Assembly (NCBI GenBank): GCA_965263165.1
Contig: OZ253584.1
Location: 558,001-622,000, forward strand
DNA from: SAR202-VII-2 sp965263165
GTDB taxonomy: Bacteria > Chloroflexota > Dehalococcoidia > Lucifugimonadales > SAR202-VII-2
Reading direction: 5' to 3'
Length of the DNA: 64,000 nt
The notes under the pieces were generated by a model that saw nothing but the letters and a program-made list of their open reading frames with translations, was not told the DNA's origin and ran no database searches. The translations under genes and the position numbers were made by a program. Below are positions 53,820-62,976 of this stretch, piece after piece; positions within the stretch are counted from its first letter, which is position 1; every line of letters starts with the position of its first letter.

Positions 53820-55052
53820 GTGAAAGGTCACACCTTCTGGGCCTTCCTTTTCGTTTCCTTGCCGCTGGCCCTTGTCACCGGCTCCCCCGTCCTGTACCGC
53901 GTTTTCTTTGCGTTGCTGCTCCTCGCCGGTCTCAGCTATCTGCTAACGCGCCTCGCCGCACGACAGGTCCAGGCGTCGGTAAGGCTTCAGACGCCCGACC
54001 CTCAAGCCGGCAAGAGCTTGGAGGAACACTTCACCCTCAGGAATCGCAATTGGTGGCCCAAACCCCTCCTCGAGGTCTTACACGCCACCAAGCCCGACGA
54101 CAGCGCCGGCTGGGTCATGAGCCTCCGCCCGCTGGGAGTAGCCAACTGGGTTAGCGTCAAGGTGGCGTCCTCGCGAGGCATCTATCAGTACGGCGTCCTC
54201 GAGGTCGTCAGCCGAGACCCGCTTGGAATCTTCACTCGCCGCACGCAGGCAGGGTCTCCCCAAACGACCCTGATCCACCCCGCCACGGTCGATCTGCCCC
54301 AGTTCCAATTCAGCTCGGGCCGCGCCTGGGGCCGCGGCGATCTCTCGCGGCGCAGCGACCTTCCAAGCCCGGCGGTCGGGGGGGTGCGCGAATACGCGCC
54401 CGGAGACGCCCTCAGCCGCGTCCACTGGCGCACCACCGCGCGGGTGAACAAGTTCATGGTCAAGGAGTTGGAGCACGAAGCATCCATCCTCGGTGAGGAG
54501 TTGTGGGTGGTCCTCGACCTATGGGACAGCGTGCAAGCAGGCAGCGGTCAGGAGAGCACGGTTGAGTACGGAGTCACCATTGCCGCTTCCGTAGCCAAAC
54601 GGTACCTCCACGCAGGATGGCGGGTGGGCCTCATGGCGTGGGGCGACCGCCAGCGCGTGATCGATGCAAGGGCTCGGGCCGACCAGCTCGGCAGGATTCT
54701 CGATACTCTGGCAGTCATCCAGCCGGGACCCGAGGGCCCCGTCTCCAGAGCCGTCGTAGCCGCCGCCGACTACGCTCACCAACGGGCAGGCATGATTGTG
54801 GTGACCTCCGGAGGACCCGACGCCCTCCGGGCCACTACTGCCTCACTCCAGTCGCGGGGAATCGCCATGACGCCCATACTGCTGGACGCCGAGAGCTTCA
54901 GGGACGGCATTTCCGCCGCGCCCACCCCCGGCGACTCCGCGGCCGCGCCCTTCATCGTCCGCCGCGGAGACGACATCGCCCTGCAGCTTTCAGCGCGGCA
55001 GGGAACCCATGCATCGGAGGGACGGCGCCCCTTCGTTGAGGCGCAGGCCTGA
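53820..55052 (+). CDS. DUF58 membrane protein
   Basis: The 410-residue protein starts at a GTG, has two N-terminal membrane helices (residues about 5-45), an Ig-like beta region, and the DUF58 signature YAPGDALSRVHWRTTARVNKFMVKELE. The C-terminal half resembles a von Willebrand A-like fold (VVLDLWDSVQ). It lies 21 bases after moxR and two bases before the TgpA-like gene. In known systems the three proteins form a membrane-associated module whose substrate is not established. Confidence 0.87.
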   Translation: MKGHTFWAFLFVSLPLALVTGSPVLYRVFFALLLLAGLSYLLTRLAARQVQASVRLQTPDPQAGKSLEEHFTLRNRNWWPKPLLEVLHATKPDDSAGWVMSLRPLGVANWVSVKVASSRGIYQYGVLEVVSRDPLGIFTRRTQAGSPQTTLIHPATVDLPQFQFSSGRAWGRGDLSRRSDLPSPAVGGVREYAPGDALSRVHWRTTARVNKFMVKELEHEASILGEELWVVLDLWDSVQAGSGQESTVEYGVTIAASVAKRYLHAGWRVGLMAWGDRQRVIDARARADQLGRILDTLAVIQPGPEGPVSRAVVAAADYAHQRAGMIVVTSGGPDALRATTASLQSRGIAMTPILLDAESFRDGISAAPTPGDSAAAPFIVRRGDDIALQLSARQGTHASEGRRPFVEAQA

Positions 55053-55054
55053 CC

Positions 55055-57253
55055 ATGCATGCCCTCAGGACCCATCCCGCTCGGCTGACCTCCATTCTGC
55101 TCCTCATGCTGCTCCTTTCGGTCGCCTGGGTCGTTCAGCGGGCCGACTGGGTGTACGGCCTCGCCGCCATGCCTCTCGTCACCGCACTGGGCTTGGGCGC
55201 GTGGCTCCTGCTGGCAAGGGCCAGGTGGAGAGGGTGGAAGGCCCACGCGGCCGGACTGGCCCTCGGCGCCTTCATCGCGTGGCTCGCCTCCCTGGGCGTG
55301 TCCGATGAGAACATCGTCAGCGATTTCTCCCACTGGGCGACAGCCGTGGCCAACGGCCAAGAGCATGGCGGCGAGCTTCCATTCGCCGTATTCTTCACCG
55401 CCACCTTCTGGCTGCTCGGTTTTGAGGGGGCCTGGCTAACCCTCAACCGGCGTCAGCCCTGGCCGGTGATCGGCGTTGGCGGCCTTGTGTTGGTTGTCTC
55501 GCTGAACTTTCTCCCGGACTCCTACAGATTCCATATCGTGCCGTTCATCGTCGCCGCCCTCCTGCTTCCGCTACAACTAAACGCCTTCGGCCGCCTCCAA
55601 GACTGGTCCAAGCGCCTCCTCCGCCACAGCGACGGCGTCGTGGCGTTGCACTATGGCCTGGCGCTCGGGATCGGGGCCATCGCCGGCACACTGGTCTGGG
55701 TCTTCCCGCAAGTGCAGGTAGCTCCCCTCAAGCCGGTGGCTCGGTTGGTTCAAGGGCCCACCGAGCGGATAGAGCGGGAGTTCCATAGGGTCTTCGCAGG
55801 ACTGCCGTCGCGATATCGCCCGCCTGCTCTCCTTTGGAGAGACACTACGAGCTTCGCCGGCGCTCAGAACCGGCCTAACACCCTGCTGTTCACCGTTTCG
55901 GGCAGCACGCCGCAATACTGGCGAGCCCGTATCTTCGACCAATACACGGGCAGCGGCTGGCGGAGCACGCTCAACAGCTTCGCTCCCTGGGCCTCGAAGG
56001 ACTCTTTGGAGGACCTCCGAAGCCGGTCCAGCGTCGCCCACACGTTCAGGGTGAGGGCCGCAACCGATACCCTGTTCTTCGGGGGAGAGCCGTTGCAGTT
56101 CACCCTGCCCTCCCAAGCGCTTGTCCGCCCGGTGGCACCAATGGATGTCCACCAGATACGCCTAGCGGACGAGATGCTGAGCTACTTCAACACTAGGGTC
56201 AACCTCAAGTACTCCACGCTTTCCTCCGTCGCCACCGCCGGCCAGGCAGCCCTGGAGCGGGCCGGGACCGACTATCCCCAATGGGTGCGGGCCCATTACT
56301 TGGCCCTGCCCATCTCGGCCCCGCAGCGCGTCACCGACCTAGCGCGCGACGTGACAGCAGGCGCCCCCAACCCATTGAGAGCCGCCACCGCCGTGCGGGA
56401 TTTTCTGCTCCGTTATCCCTACAACCTGAGCATCAGCGCGCCGCCGCCGGGGTGGGACGGGGTGGACTATTTCCTCTTTGAGCAGCAGCAGGGCTATTGC
56501 GACTACTACGCTTCCTCCATGGTGGTGATGCTGCGCTCCGTGGGCGTGCCCGCCCGCTACGTCGTCGGCTATTCCCCCGGCGCTTGGAACTCGGCGGACA
56601 ATGCGTACGAGGTCCGGGAATTGAACTACCACGCATGGACCGAGGTCTATTTCCCCAGCTACGGCTGGATCCCATTTGAGCCAACGCCGTCCGACGCCAT
56701 CGAGTTCCAGGGGTCCTTCGCCCTCTACTCTTCGGGCCAGGAGACCGTCGCGATAGGGGACGAGGCGCTCACCGAGGAGACCGACCTATCGGCGCTGGCA
56801 GAGATGTTCGACGAGCCGCCCGCATCGAGCGGCGCGCCTATTGGCGCCATCCTCATCCGGGTGGCCGCGAGCCTGGCGGTCATCCTGGGCCTGTCGCTCA
56901 TCGCGTGGTGGTACTGGTGGTGGGGCCGGCTGGGGCGGCTCCGGCCTTCCCGCGCCAACTACCTGAAGATGTGGCGTCTTGCGTCGCTGCTCGGTATGGG
57001 GCCGGACCCCTCGGATACGCCCCTGGAGTTCGGGCGGCGCCTGGCCAGCCTCCTTCCCTCCCACGCCGACGAGGTGATGAAGGTTACCGTGGCCTATGTT
57101 CTCTTCGCCTATGGCAGCGAGCGGGCGGCGCGCCTGTCCGATATAGATGATTCCAACCAGGGGTGGCGAGGTCTGCGGTGGGTGCTGCTCCGGCGTTTCT
57201 TGCAGGGCTGGATGGGACTACGCACGCCCAAGCGCGCCACCGATGCCGCCTAG
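55055..57253 (+). CDS. TgpA-like membrane transglutaminase protein
   Basis: The 732-residue protein has five to six N-terminal membrane helices, an extracellular transglutaminase core, one more helix (about residues 600-625, VAASLAVILGLSLIAWW) and a C-terminal DUF4129-like region. The catalytic Cys482 is in QGYCDYYAS and His526 in NYHAWTEV. The third position is in PFEPTP, with Glu where papain-like enzymes usually have Asp. It is the last gene of the moxR-DUF58-tgpA unit. Element D follows in the opposite orientation. Confidence 0.88.
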   Translation: MHALRTHPARLTSILLLMLLLSVAWVVQRADWVYGLAAMPLVTALGLGAWLLLARARWRGWKAHAAGLALGAFIAWLASLGVSDENIVSDFSHWATAVANGQEHGGELPFAVFFTATFWLLGFEGAWLTLNRRQPWPVIGVGGLVLVVSLNFLPDSYRFHIVPFIVAALLLPLQLNAFGRLQDWSKRLLRHSDGVVALHYGLALGIGAIAGTLVWVFPQVQVAPLKPVARLVQGPTERIEREFHRVFAGLPSRYRPPALLWRDTTSFAGAQNRPNTLLFTVSGSTPQYWRARIFDQYTGSGWRSTLNSFAPWASKDSLEDLRSRSSVAHTFRVRAATDTLFFGGEPLQFTLPSQALVRPVAPMDVHQIRLADEMLSYFNTRVNLKYSTLSSVATAGQAALERAGTDYPQWVRAHYLALPISAPQRVTDLARDVTAGAPNPLRAATAVRDFLLRYPYNLSISAPPPGWDGVDYFLFEQQQGYCDYYASSMVVMLRSVGVPARYVVGYSPGAWNSADNAYEVRELNYHAWTEVYFPSYGWIPFEPTPSDAIEFQGSFALYSSGQETVAIGDEALTEETDLSALAEMFDEPPASSGAPIGAILIRVAASLAVILGLSLIAWWYWWWGRLGRLRPSRANYLKMWRLASLLGMGPDPSDTPLEFGRRLASLLPSHADEVMKVTVAYVLFAYGSERAARLSDIDDSNQGWRGLRWVLLRRFLQGWMGLRTPKRATDAA

Positions 57254-57386
57254 CAGTGCTTCCCAGGGACGTTCTTATAGGCGCGCGGTGAGAGAACCCT
57301 CCTGCCCCGTAGGGGACTATCCCGCCTGTGTGAGGTTGGCGAGGTTTTGTAACGTTACTCAGCCGGATTTCGGGGTTTGCAGGCAC

Positions 57387-57500
57387 GGAGCCATTACAAA
57401 GGCATTACAGGCCGTTACAAAGCCATTACGAGTCGCTACGGAGTCATTACGGAGTCGTTACGGACCGTTGCCTAGCCGTTACGAATCATTAGTCATTATG
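57387..57500 (-). repeat. helically phased GTAAC/GTAAT array, element D
   Basis: On the minus strand units begin at 57492, 57482, 57471, 57461, 57450, 57439, 57429, 57418, 57408 and 57397, spacing 10 or 11, plus a degenerate first unit near 57499. The cores are a mix of GTAAC and GTAAT with single GTAGC and GCAAC variants. Confidence 0.87.
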
Positions 57501-57693
57501 GAGCGGGATGGCTCCAAAGAGCTTGTGCCTTACAACGGCATTCGCTCCGGTCCCAGCCTTCCTCGGAGGGTCTTGCCCCTAGGGTTGTTCCCTCAGCGCC
57601 CCTGCCACAGGGGGATTCTCTGTGGTTAGCCCCCAGTACATACGTTATGCGGCAGGCTCCAAGGAAGAGAAGCGGGCCTGGGGTCCACTTCAT
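57501..57693 (-). ncRNA. predicted stand-alone structured RNA, copy D
   Basis: The 193-base core keeps the CCACAG/CTGTGG, GAGGG/CCCTC and TGCC/GGCA helices. The long-range helix has one mismatch (CAAGCTCT) and may be weakened. A frame-shifting length change between the 5' hairpin and the first helix compared with copies A-C rules out a conserved peptide. Confidence 0.67.
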
Positions 57694-57699
57694 GGGGGT

Positions 57700-57728
57700 A
57701 CCATAGCACAATAGTTCGTATTATGCAA
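57700..57728 (-). promoter_or_regulatory. promoter of element D RNA
   Basis: On the minus strand TTGCAT (57728-57723) and TATGGT (57705-57700) are 17 bases apart, with TGTGC before the -10, as in element B. Confidence 0.68.
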
Positions 57729-58311
57729 GAGGGGGTTGGGGGCGGAGGGGAGGGTTGTCTTGTATAGCCAGCGCCTCCTTCAGCGGAGGGTCTGGCTTGG
57801 CCTGCGCCGCTATCCCGCCCGCTCCGCCCTCCAACGTTTTCCAGTACAGGGGGACTCCCCCTGTACCCCCGGCGGGGGCTGCGCCCCCTGCACCCTGCTA
57901 GGGAACGGAGGCGGCGTCTTTTTTGCCTTGGCGCGTTTGGAGCCGCTTGCCAACCTGCCTCCGGAAGTGGAGAGAGGGACAGAAGGCTTATGCTGACGGA
58001 GGCGGTTGTCCCACCGGGCCCACCCTCTAAGGTTTTTGGGTACAGGGGGGCTCCCCCTTGTACCCCCGGTGGGGGCTGCGCCCCCTGCACCCCGCTTGGG
58101 AAACGGCGGCGTCGGCGTTTTCCCACCTGGCGCGTTGGGATGCTTCCTAGCCGTAGGGGGCGGGATAGCACCCCCTTCCTAACCTTCCCCCGAGTACGAG
58201 GGCAGGGACAGAGCCGCCCACAAGGGCGGGGGTGGGGATGGGGGATTTGCGGGGGCTGGGAGAGGGGTTCCTAGCTTGTCAACAACGTCTCCGGGCACTA
58301 CGCCCAGCCTG

Positions 58312-59403
58312 TTAGGCCAGCGCGAAGCGCGCCACGGCTTCCTCGTCCAACTCCAGCCCCAGCCCCGGCCTCTCAGGGGCAATCATCTCCCCGTCCTCTA
58401 TGGCCGGCCTCTCTTTGAACAGCGGCAAAGACCAGGGCATGTAGTCGGTCATGGCCCCGTTGGGCGTGGCCGCCATCAGTTGAATGTTCGTCTCAGGCAT
58501 AAGGTGACTGCCCACTGGAACGTCGAAGATCTCGGCCAGCGCGGCGGCCTTGCGCCACTGCGTAACCCCCCCAACCCGCATCAGGTCGATCATCAGGATG
58601 TCCACGGCGTTGGCGCGCAGGAGTGTCAGCAGGGATTCGAGGCCGTGGCAGTATTGCCCAGCCATCACGGGAGTATCCAAGGCGCGCGCCACCTCAGCCA
58701 GCCTGTCGGCGTTGCGGTGGTGAACGGGGTCCTCAATCCAGGATAGCTGGTACTGCTCGAAGAGGCGCCCCGCTCGTATGGCCTGCGCAGGCGCCCACCC
58801 CTGGTTGATGTCCACCATGATCTCGATGTCCTCCCCCACCACCTCCCTCACGGCGCGCAGGCGGTCGGCCTCGGCCTGAGGATGCCTCTGGCCGCCCAAG
58901 CGCATCTTTATGGCGCGGAAGCCCTCCTCCACCAGGTCGGATGCGTCCTGCTGAAGCTCTTCCAACCCTGCGCCGCGGCGCAGCCGGTGGCCGGCGCACA
59001 CGGGCGACCGGGACCTGAAACCTCCCAGCAGCTTCCACAAGGGCTGTCCCGCCGCCTTCCCCGCCACGTCCCAAAGAGCAAGGTCGATCGCCATGCACGC
59101 CAGGCTGGCAGCCCCGTAGGGCCCGATCCAGGCGATTGCCCTGTGCATGGCGGCATTCACTGCTTCCTGCATGAGGGGGTCCATGCCGACAACGACGGCG
59201 CCAAGCTCCTCGATGGCGCTCCTGATGGGCGCTATGGACCTGGGGTAGAGGCTGAGGACGTAGCCCAAGCCCTCAATGCCGTCGTCTGTGTACAGGCGCA
59301 CCAGGATATGGGGAATGTGGGTGAGGCTGCGGCCGCCCTGCATGTGCATGGGAACATCCAGGGGCACGTCCACCGTCTGAACCTCGAGGCGGGCGATCTT
59401 CAT
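58312..59403 (-). CDS. mandelate racemase / muconate lactonizing enzyme family protein
   Basis: The 363-residue enolase-superfamily protein has the capping domain, the lysine segment AIKMRLG (Lys-x-Arg rather than Lys-x-Lys), metal ligands in VDINQGW (Asp) and WIEDPV (Glu), and the C-terminal VGSHLMPE with the family His. The third metal-ligand position reads MAGQYCHG where most relatives have a Gly-Glu, so Gln replaces Glu or the ligand is shifted. ATG 59403 with AGGTG upstream is preferred over a start 13 codons earlier. It is the last gene of a minus-strand run with a regulator, a phosphatase and a deacetylase. Confidence 0.83.
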   Translation of the reverse strand: MKIARLEVQTVDVPLDVPMHMQGGRSLTHIPHILVRLYTDDGIEGLGYVLSLYPRSIAPIRSAIEELGAVVVGMDPLMQEAVNAAMHRAIAWIGPYGAASLACMAIDLALWDVAGKAAGQPLWKLLGGFRSRSPVCAGHRLRRGAGLEELQQDASDLVEEGFRAIKMRLGGQRHPQAEADRLRAVREVVGEDIEIMVDINQGWAPAQAIRAGRLFEQYQLSWIEDPVHHRNADRLAEVARALDTPVMAGQYCHGLESLLTLLRANAVDILMIDLMRVGGVTQWRKAAALAEIFDVPVGSHLMPETNIQLMAATPNGAMTDYMPWSLPLFKERPAIEDGEMIAPERPGLGLELDEEAVARFALA

Positions 59404-59611
59404 CGTTTCACCTGCCGATTTTGATGGGGTCCTCAGCGGCATTATGTCGCCGCGGGCGCCGGATTACCAGCAACGCCCGGCATAGGGTCAGCGGAACGTC
59501 GAGCGCACCCTCCAGCGCTCAGCGGGGCCCTAGGACGGGCAGCGCACTGGAAACGGGAGGCTGGGGATGCGGTCCCGGCCCCGAGCTGCCGGGGCTTCGT
59601 CAGAGCTGAAC

Positions 59612-60358
59612 TCACCGGCTCCAGTGAAGCCTGCGGATCACCACAAACGTCCTCGTCGACTCTACGGCTGTGATGGCGTGCACCCGCTCCATGATGAGCG
59701 TGTCGAGCGCCTCTTGGTCCTTCACTTCGACCTTCGCCACGATGTCGGACTCCCCGTAGACCGTGCTGGCTTCCAGAACCGCCTCCAGGGACTTCAGTTC
59801 GTCCATGACCTCCGCCACGTTCTTGACCGGCACCTTCATAAGTATGTACGCCAGCATTGCTGTATTCCTATCCCAGCCTTGACCGGGGTGGTCCCTCCGA
59901 AAGCTCTCCTCTCCAAGCAGCACCTGGGGAATCCCCAAGATGCCAGTCTCCGCCATGAGGGGCGCCAGAAGGTGATAGGCCTCCTCGGCGTTTGGAGTCT
60001 GGGCCTTGACCAGCACGTCGATGTCGGCGCCGTGAACGGCGGAGGCCTCCAGTATCTGAGGGTAGTCCCTCAGCCGCTCCACCAAAACGGGCAGGCCCCG
60101 CGTTGAAATGCGAGCGCCCACGTAGGTGACGACCCTGTGCGTAGTGGTGGCCAGATTATAGGCCGCCTTGAGAGCGTAGCCCCGCTGGTGGTAGCGCCAC
60201 ACCTCGCGGATCATCGCCACGTCTTCTTCGTTGTAGTCCCGCCGGGCTATCCGTTGCTTCTGGACCTGTACCGGCCGGATATAGCCCCTAGCCTCCAGGT
60301 AGTAGATGAACCGGCGGGTCAGACCGGGAACCTGCGCCAGCACCTGCTTCAGCTCCAT
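59612..60358 (-). CDS. MerR-type HTH fused to two Lrp/AsnC-type RAM domains
   Basis: The 248-residue protein starts with a MerR-like winged helix (residues about 1-75: GLTRRFIYYLEARGYIRP, then YNEEDVAMIREVWRYHQRGY). Two alpha-beta domains of the Lrp/AsnC ligand-binding (RAM) type follow, about residues 78-160 and 165-248: LVKAQTPN in the first, YILMKVPVKNVAEVMDEL and VYGESDIVAKVEV in the second. RAM domains usually bind amino acids and oligomerise. The combination of a MerR DNA-binding module with a tandem RAM pair is unusual. It starts ten bases after the phosphatase gene and may regulate this operon. Confidence 0.75.
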   Translation of the reverse strand: MELKQVLAQVPGLTRRFIYYLEARGYIRPVQVQKQRIARRDYNEEDVAMIREVWRYHQRGYALKAAYNLATTTHRVVTYVGARISTRGLPVLVERLRDYPQILEASAVHGADIDVLVKAQTPNAEEAYHLLAPLMAETGILGIPQVLLGEESFRRDHPGQGWDRNTAMLAYILMKVPVKNVAEVMDELKSLEAVLEASTVYGESDIVAKVEVKDQEALDTLIMERVHAITAVESTRTFVVIRRLHWSR

Positions 60359-60367
60359 GGCGGCGCA

Positions 60368-61213
60368 TCATGCAAGGCGCGCAGCAGTGCTCGCGTAGGG
60401 TCCATCGGACGGGCCATCCCGCCTCGATCCCCAGCCCCGCCCCTCATCGCGGGGAAGAGAACCGGCGGTTCCCTTCCCCAACCGCGAGAGGTGGAAGACC
60501 GGCTTGTCCTCCACAACCGCTCGCGGGGTATCCAGGGCCATGGCGCGGGCCTCGTCCTCACCCACCAAACGAGCCGCCCGCTCCACACCCCCCACAAGGC
60601 CGGGGGACCTTGGACCCTCCGGCCGATGCGCATCCGAGGCGATGATCTGGACCAGCCGCCGCTCCACCAGGCTCTCCGCCACCCGCTTGGTCTGCGGGCC
60701 AAAGGCGCCCAGCAGGCTGCCGGCGGTGACTTGAGCCAGCACCCCGTTCTCCACCATCCGGTGGAGGATGCCGGGGTCTCTGGCTATGTTCATCTGACGC
60801 TCAGGGTGAGCGATGATGGGCGCGAGGCCCTGGAGTTGCATCTGGCGCAGGACGCTCTCCGCGTACATGGGCATTTCGTGGAAGTCCAACTCCACAAGGA
60901 TGTAGCGCCCTCCGTTGATGGTCAGGGCAGAGCCATCCTTCGCCCGCTCCGCCAAGTCAGCTTCAAGATGGTTTTCCATGCCCGCCACCAGCTTCAACGC
61001 CACCCCTTCCGAGTCGAGCAAACGCTGAAGCTCAACCACCATGCGGTTGACGGCCCGCGCCTCCATCTCCTCGAGGATGTCTTTGCGATGGGGGGTCATC
61101 ACCATCGTGGAAGCGCCGCCGGCGAGAGCCAGACGCGCCATGTCCAACGAGTCGCTGAGCGTTTTTGCCCCATCGTCCACCGCAGGAAGGACATGGCTAT
61201 GGATGTCGAACAT
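60368..61213 (-). CDS. CpsB/YwqE-like PHP-domain tyrosine phosphatase
   Basis: The 281-residue protein starts with FDIHSHVLPAVDDG, the first metal-binding motif of CpsB/CapC-type PHP phosphatases, and has TPHRKD, GMENHLE, IIAHPERQ and IASDAHRPEG as later metal-binding segments. Such enzymes dephosphorylate tyrosine kinases controlling capsule export. No kinase gene is adjacent. The last 30 residues are low-complexity. The gene follows the PIG-L deacetylase gene by 17 bases. Confidence 0.87.
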   Translation of the reverse strand: MFDIHSHVLPAVDDGAKTLSDSLDMARLALAGGASTMVMTPHRKDILEEMEARAVNRMVVELQRLLDSEGVALKLVAGMENHLEADLAERAKDGSALTINGGRYILVELDFHEMPMYAESVLRQMQLQGLAPIIAHPERQMNIARDPGILHRMVENGVLAQVTAGSLLGAFGPQTKRVAESLVERRLVQIIASDAHRPEGPRSPGLVGGVERAARLVGEDEARAMALDTPRAVVEDKPVFHLSRLGKGTAGSLPRDEGRGWGSRRDGPSDGPYASTAARLA

Positions 61214-61230
61214 ACCCAGCCCGCGGCACC

Positions 61231-61941
61231 CTAGCGCCGCATCCCGACGCGGCGAAAGGCCTCGGCGTAGATAACGCCGACAGCCTCGCCCACAGTGCGG
61301 GCGCGCTGTTCGATGAACTCGCTGACATCCCGATGACCCACCTGGCTCACGTGCTGCTTGAGGGCGTCAACCTTCGCCTCGATACTGTCCGTGATGTCCA
61401 TGTAGGAGTCGGGCTCATCGGCGCCCCACAGGTACACCGTCAGCACCTTGTGCGGAGGCAGATTGAACTCGGACAGCATCTCGGGGAAGTGGAGACGGTC
61501 TCTGGCGAAGGGGAACACCGCATCCATGGCCGCCTGGCCCGAGACGCGGTGGTCGCGGTGGGCATGGGTCTTGCGGTAGGGATCGAAGCAGAACACCACG
61601 TCGGGCGCATGCCGGCGAATCTCCCGCACCAGCTCGCCGCGGAACTGCCTGTCATCTTCAAGCTCTCCGTCCGGGTGGCGGAGGAAGACAACTTCTTTTA
61701 CACCCAGCGCCCTTGCTGCGTTCAGCTGCTCCTCTTCCCGGATCGGCGCCAACCGCGCCGGCGTCATCTCCTCGTCGCCCGATCCCTTGTCTCCGTTGGT
61801 GCACAGAACGAAAACCACTTCACAGCCCGCCGAGGCCCACTTTGCGACGGCGCCGCCGCAGGAAATCTCACCGTCGTCGGGGTGGGGTATAACCACCATC
61901 GCCTTTGAAGGCACTTCGTCAATCAGTGTTGGCTCAGGCAT
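61231..61941 (-). CDS. PIG-L/LmbE-family deacetylase (MshB/BshB-like)
   Basis: The 236-residue zinc enzyme has the family motif HPDD at residues 20-23 (IPHPDDGEIS) and the second metal segment HAHRDHR. It would remove the acetyl group from an N-acetylglucosamine-containing compound. ATG 61941 is the only suitable start; an AGGAGG lies 13 bases upstream, further than usual. A double GNAT gene starts divergently about 100 bases away and a GT4 gene follows, so the trio resembles mshB, mshD and mshA. A detoxifying or other GlcNAc deacetylase role is equally possible. Confidence 0.82.
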   Translation of the reverse strand: MPEPTLIDEVPSKAMVVIPHPDDGEISCGGAVAKWASAGCEVVFVLCTNGDKGSGDEEMTPARLAPIREEEQLNAARALGVKEVVFLRHPDGELEDDRQFRGELVREIRRHAPDVVFCFDPYRKTHAHRDHRVSGQAAMDAVFPFARDRLHFPEMLSEFNLPPHKVLTVYLWGADEPDSYMDITDSIEAKVDALKQHVSQVGHRDVSEFIEQRARTVGEAVGVIYAEAFRRVGMRR

Positions 61942-62010
61942 TCTTTGGAAAGATCCTCCTAGAATAAAAACGGGATGAAAACGCGCCCCGTTTCCCGTGC
62001 CCAAAACGCG

Positions 62011-62039
62011 TTGCCCACCACGTATCAGTGTGCTACAGT
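62011..62039 (+). promoter_or_regulatory. sigma70-like promoter for the GNAT gene
   Basis: TTGCCC (62011-62016) and TACAGT (62034-62039) are 17 bases apart, with the TGTGC extended -10 also found in the repeat-element promoters. If real, transcription begins near 62046, inside the longest open frame. Confidence 0.5.
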
Positions 62040-62976
62040 GCCCCTACCTCGTCAAGCAACCGGCAGGTGCGGCATCGGCGTCACCATCAGGACGTTCCGC
62101 TGGAGCGACCTCTCATCTCTGGCAAGCCTCCAGTCAGCCATTGGGGGCGGCGACGCTCCCATTTCCCCCGAAGACCTGCGGTTGTGGCTTCAGATTCCAA
62201 CGGTCCTTCCCGAAGAGAATTGCTTCCTTGCCGCCGAGGACGACGCCCTTCTCGGGCACCTGCTTCTCTACCCTGAAATTCCGATAGACAACCTCGCCTT
62301 CAACGTGGGCGTCCTTCCCAAGCACCGGCGCCGAGGGATCGGCCGCGCGCTTATGGAGAAGGCCTTCGAGCGAGGCCGGGAACTGGGCGTCTCCACCATT
62401 CAGGGGTCTGTGAAGGAATCCGCTGCGCCGGAACAGCGGTTCCTGGAGGCCTTGGGGTTCAACTTCGTGCGCCGCTATCAGCGCATGCGGCGCGGTCCGC
62501 AGCCCTGCCCCGCGCCCTCGTTAGCACCCGGCGTTGAGTTGGGCCACCTGGAAGACGGGGACCACGAGACGCTGTCACGGGTGCAGAATGCCTCGTTCGC
62601 CAGCCATTTCGGCTTCTCTCCCAACGCCCCGGACGACATTGAGCACAGGCTCCATTTGCCTGGGACCAGCCCCGAGGATGTTGTGGTGGCCAGAAAGGAC
62701 GGCCAGGTAGTGGCGTACTGCTGGACGATGATGGCAGGCGGCAAGGACGGCCCCAGTGGGGAGATCTGGATGACCGGCGTTCTTCCGGAGTATCAGGGTC
62801 TGGGCTTGGGACGCGCCGTGGTGCGGGCCGGCCTACGGCACATGCTGGAACAGCAGGTCCGCCATATCGAACTCGAGGTGGACGAGGCCAATGCCAGCGC
62901 CCGGCGACTCTACCTCACCGAGGGATTCCAGGATCTGCACGCCATCGTGTGGGGCCAGCGGAGGCTCACCGGCTAG
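62038..62976 (+). CDS. tandem GNAT acetyltransferase (MshD-like architecture)
   Basis: The protein has two GNAT domains of about 150 residues each. The acetyl-CoA loops are HRRRGIGRAL in the first and YQGLGLGRAV in the second, each followed by the expected helix, and ARRLYLTEGF closes the second. Two GNAT domains in about 310 residues is the architecture of mycothiol synthase MshD. The start is unclear: an ATG at 61975 and a GTG at 62038 lie upstream of, or inside, the predicted -10, while the domain proper begins near 62080 at VTIRTFRWSDL with only ATC or GTC codons nearby. Its 3' end overlaps the convergent GT4 gene by 11 bases. Confidence 0.78.
   Translation: MPLPRQATGRCGIGVTIRTFRWSDLSSLASLQSAIGGGDAPISPEDLRLWLQIPTVLPEENCFLAAEDDALLGHLLLYPEIPIDNLAFNVGVLPKHRRRGIGRALMEKAFERGRELGVSTIQGSVKESAAPEQRFLEALGFNFVRRYQRMRRGPQPCPAPSLAPGVELGHLEDGDHETLSRVQNASFASHFGFSPNAPDDIEHRLHLPGTSPEDVVVARKDGQVVAYCWTMMAGGKDGPSGEIWMTGVLPEYQGLGLGRAVVRAGLRHMLEQQVRHIELEVDEANASARRLYLTEGFQDLHAIVWGQRRLTG

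Larger units (their letters stand above)
57338..58215 (-). repeat. composite repeat element D (L-H-L-H-promoter-RNA-array-tail), inverted
   Basis: Read on the minus strand: L (58212-58101), H (58100-58020), a degenerate L (about 58010-57915), H (57900-57826), promoter (57728-57700), RNA core, phased array (57500-57387) and tail to about 57338. The L-H block is almost identical over 120 bases to 6743-6865 of element A. The tail has ATCCGGCTGAGTAAC then GTTAC (57353-57349). The element runs toward the end of the TgpA-like gene, so no gene is co-directional downstream. Confidence 0.85.
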
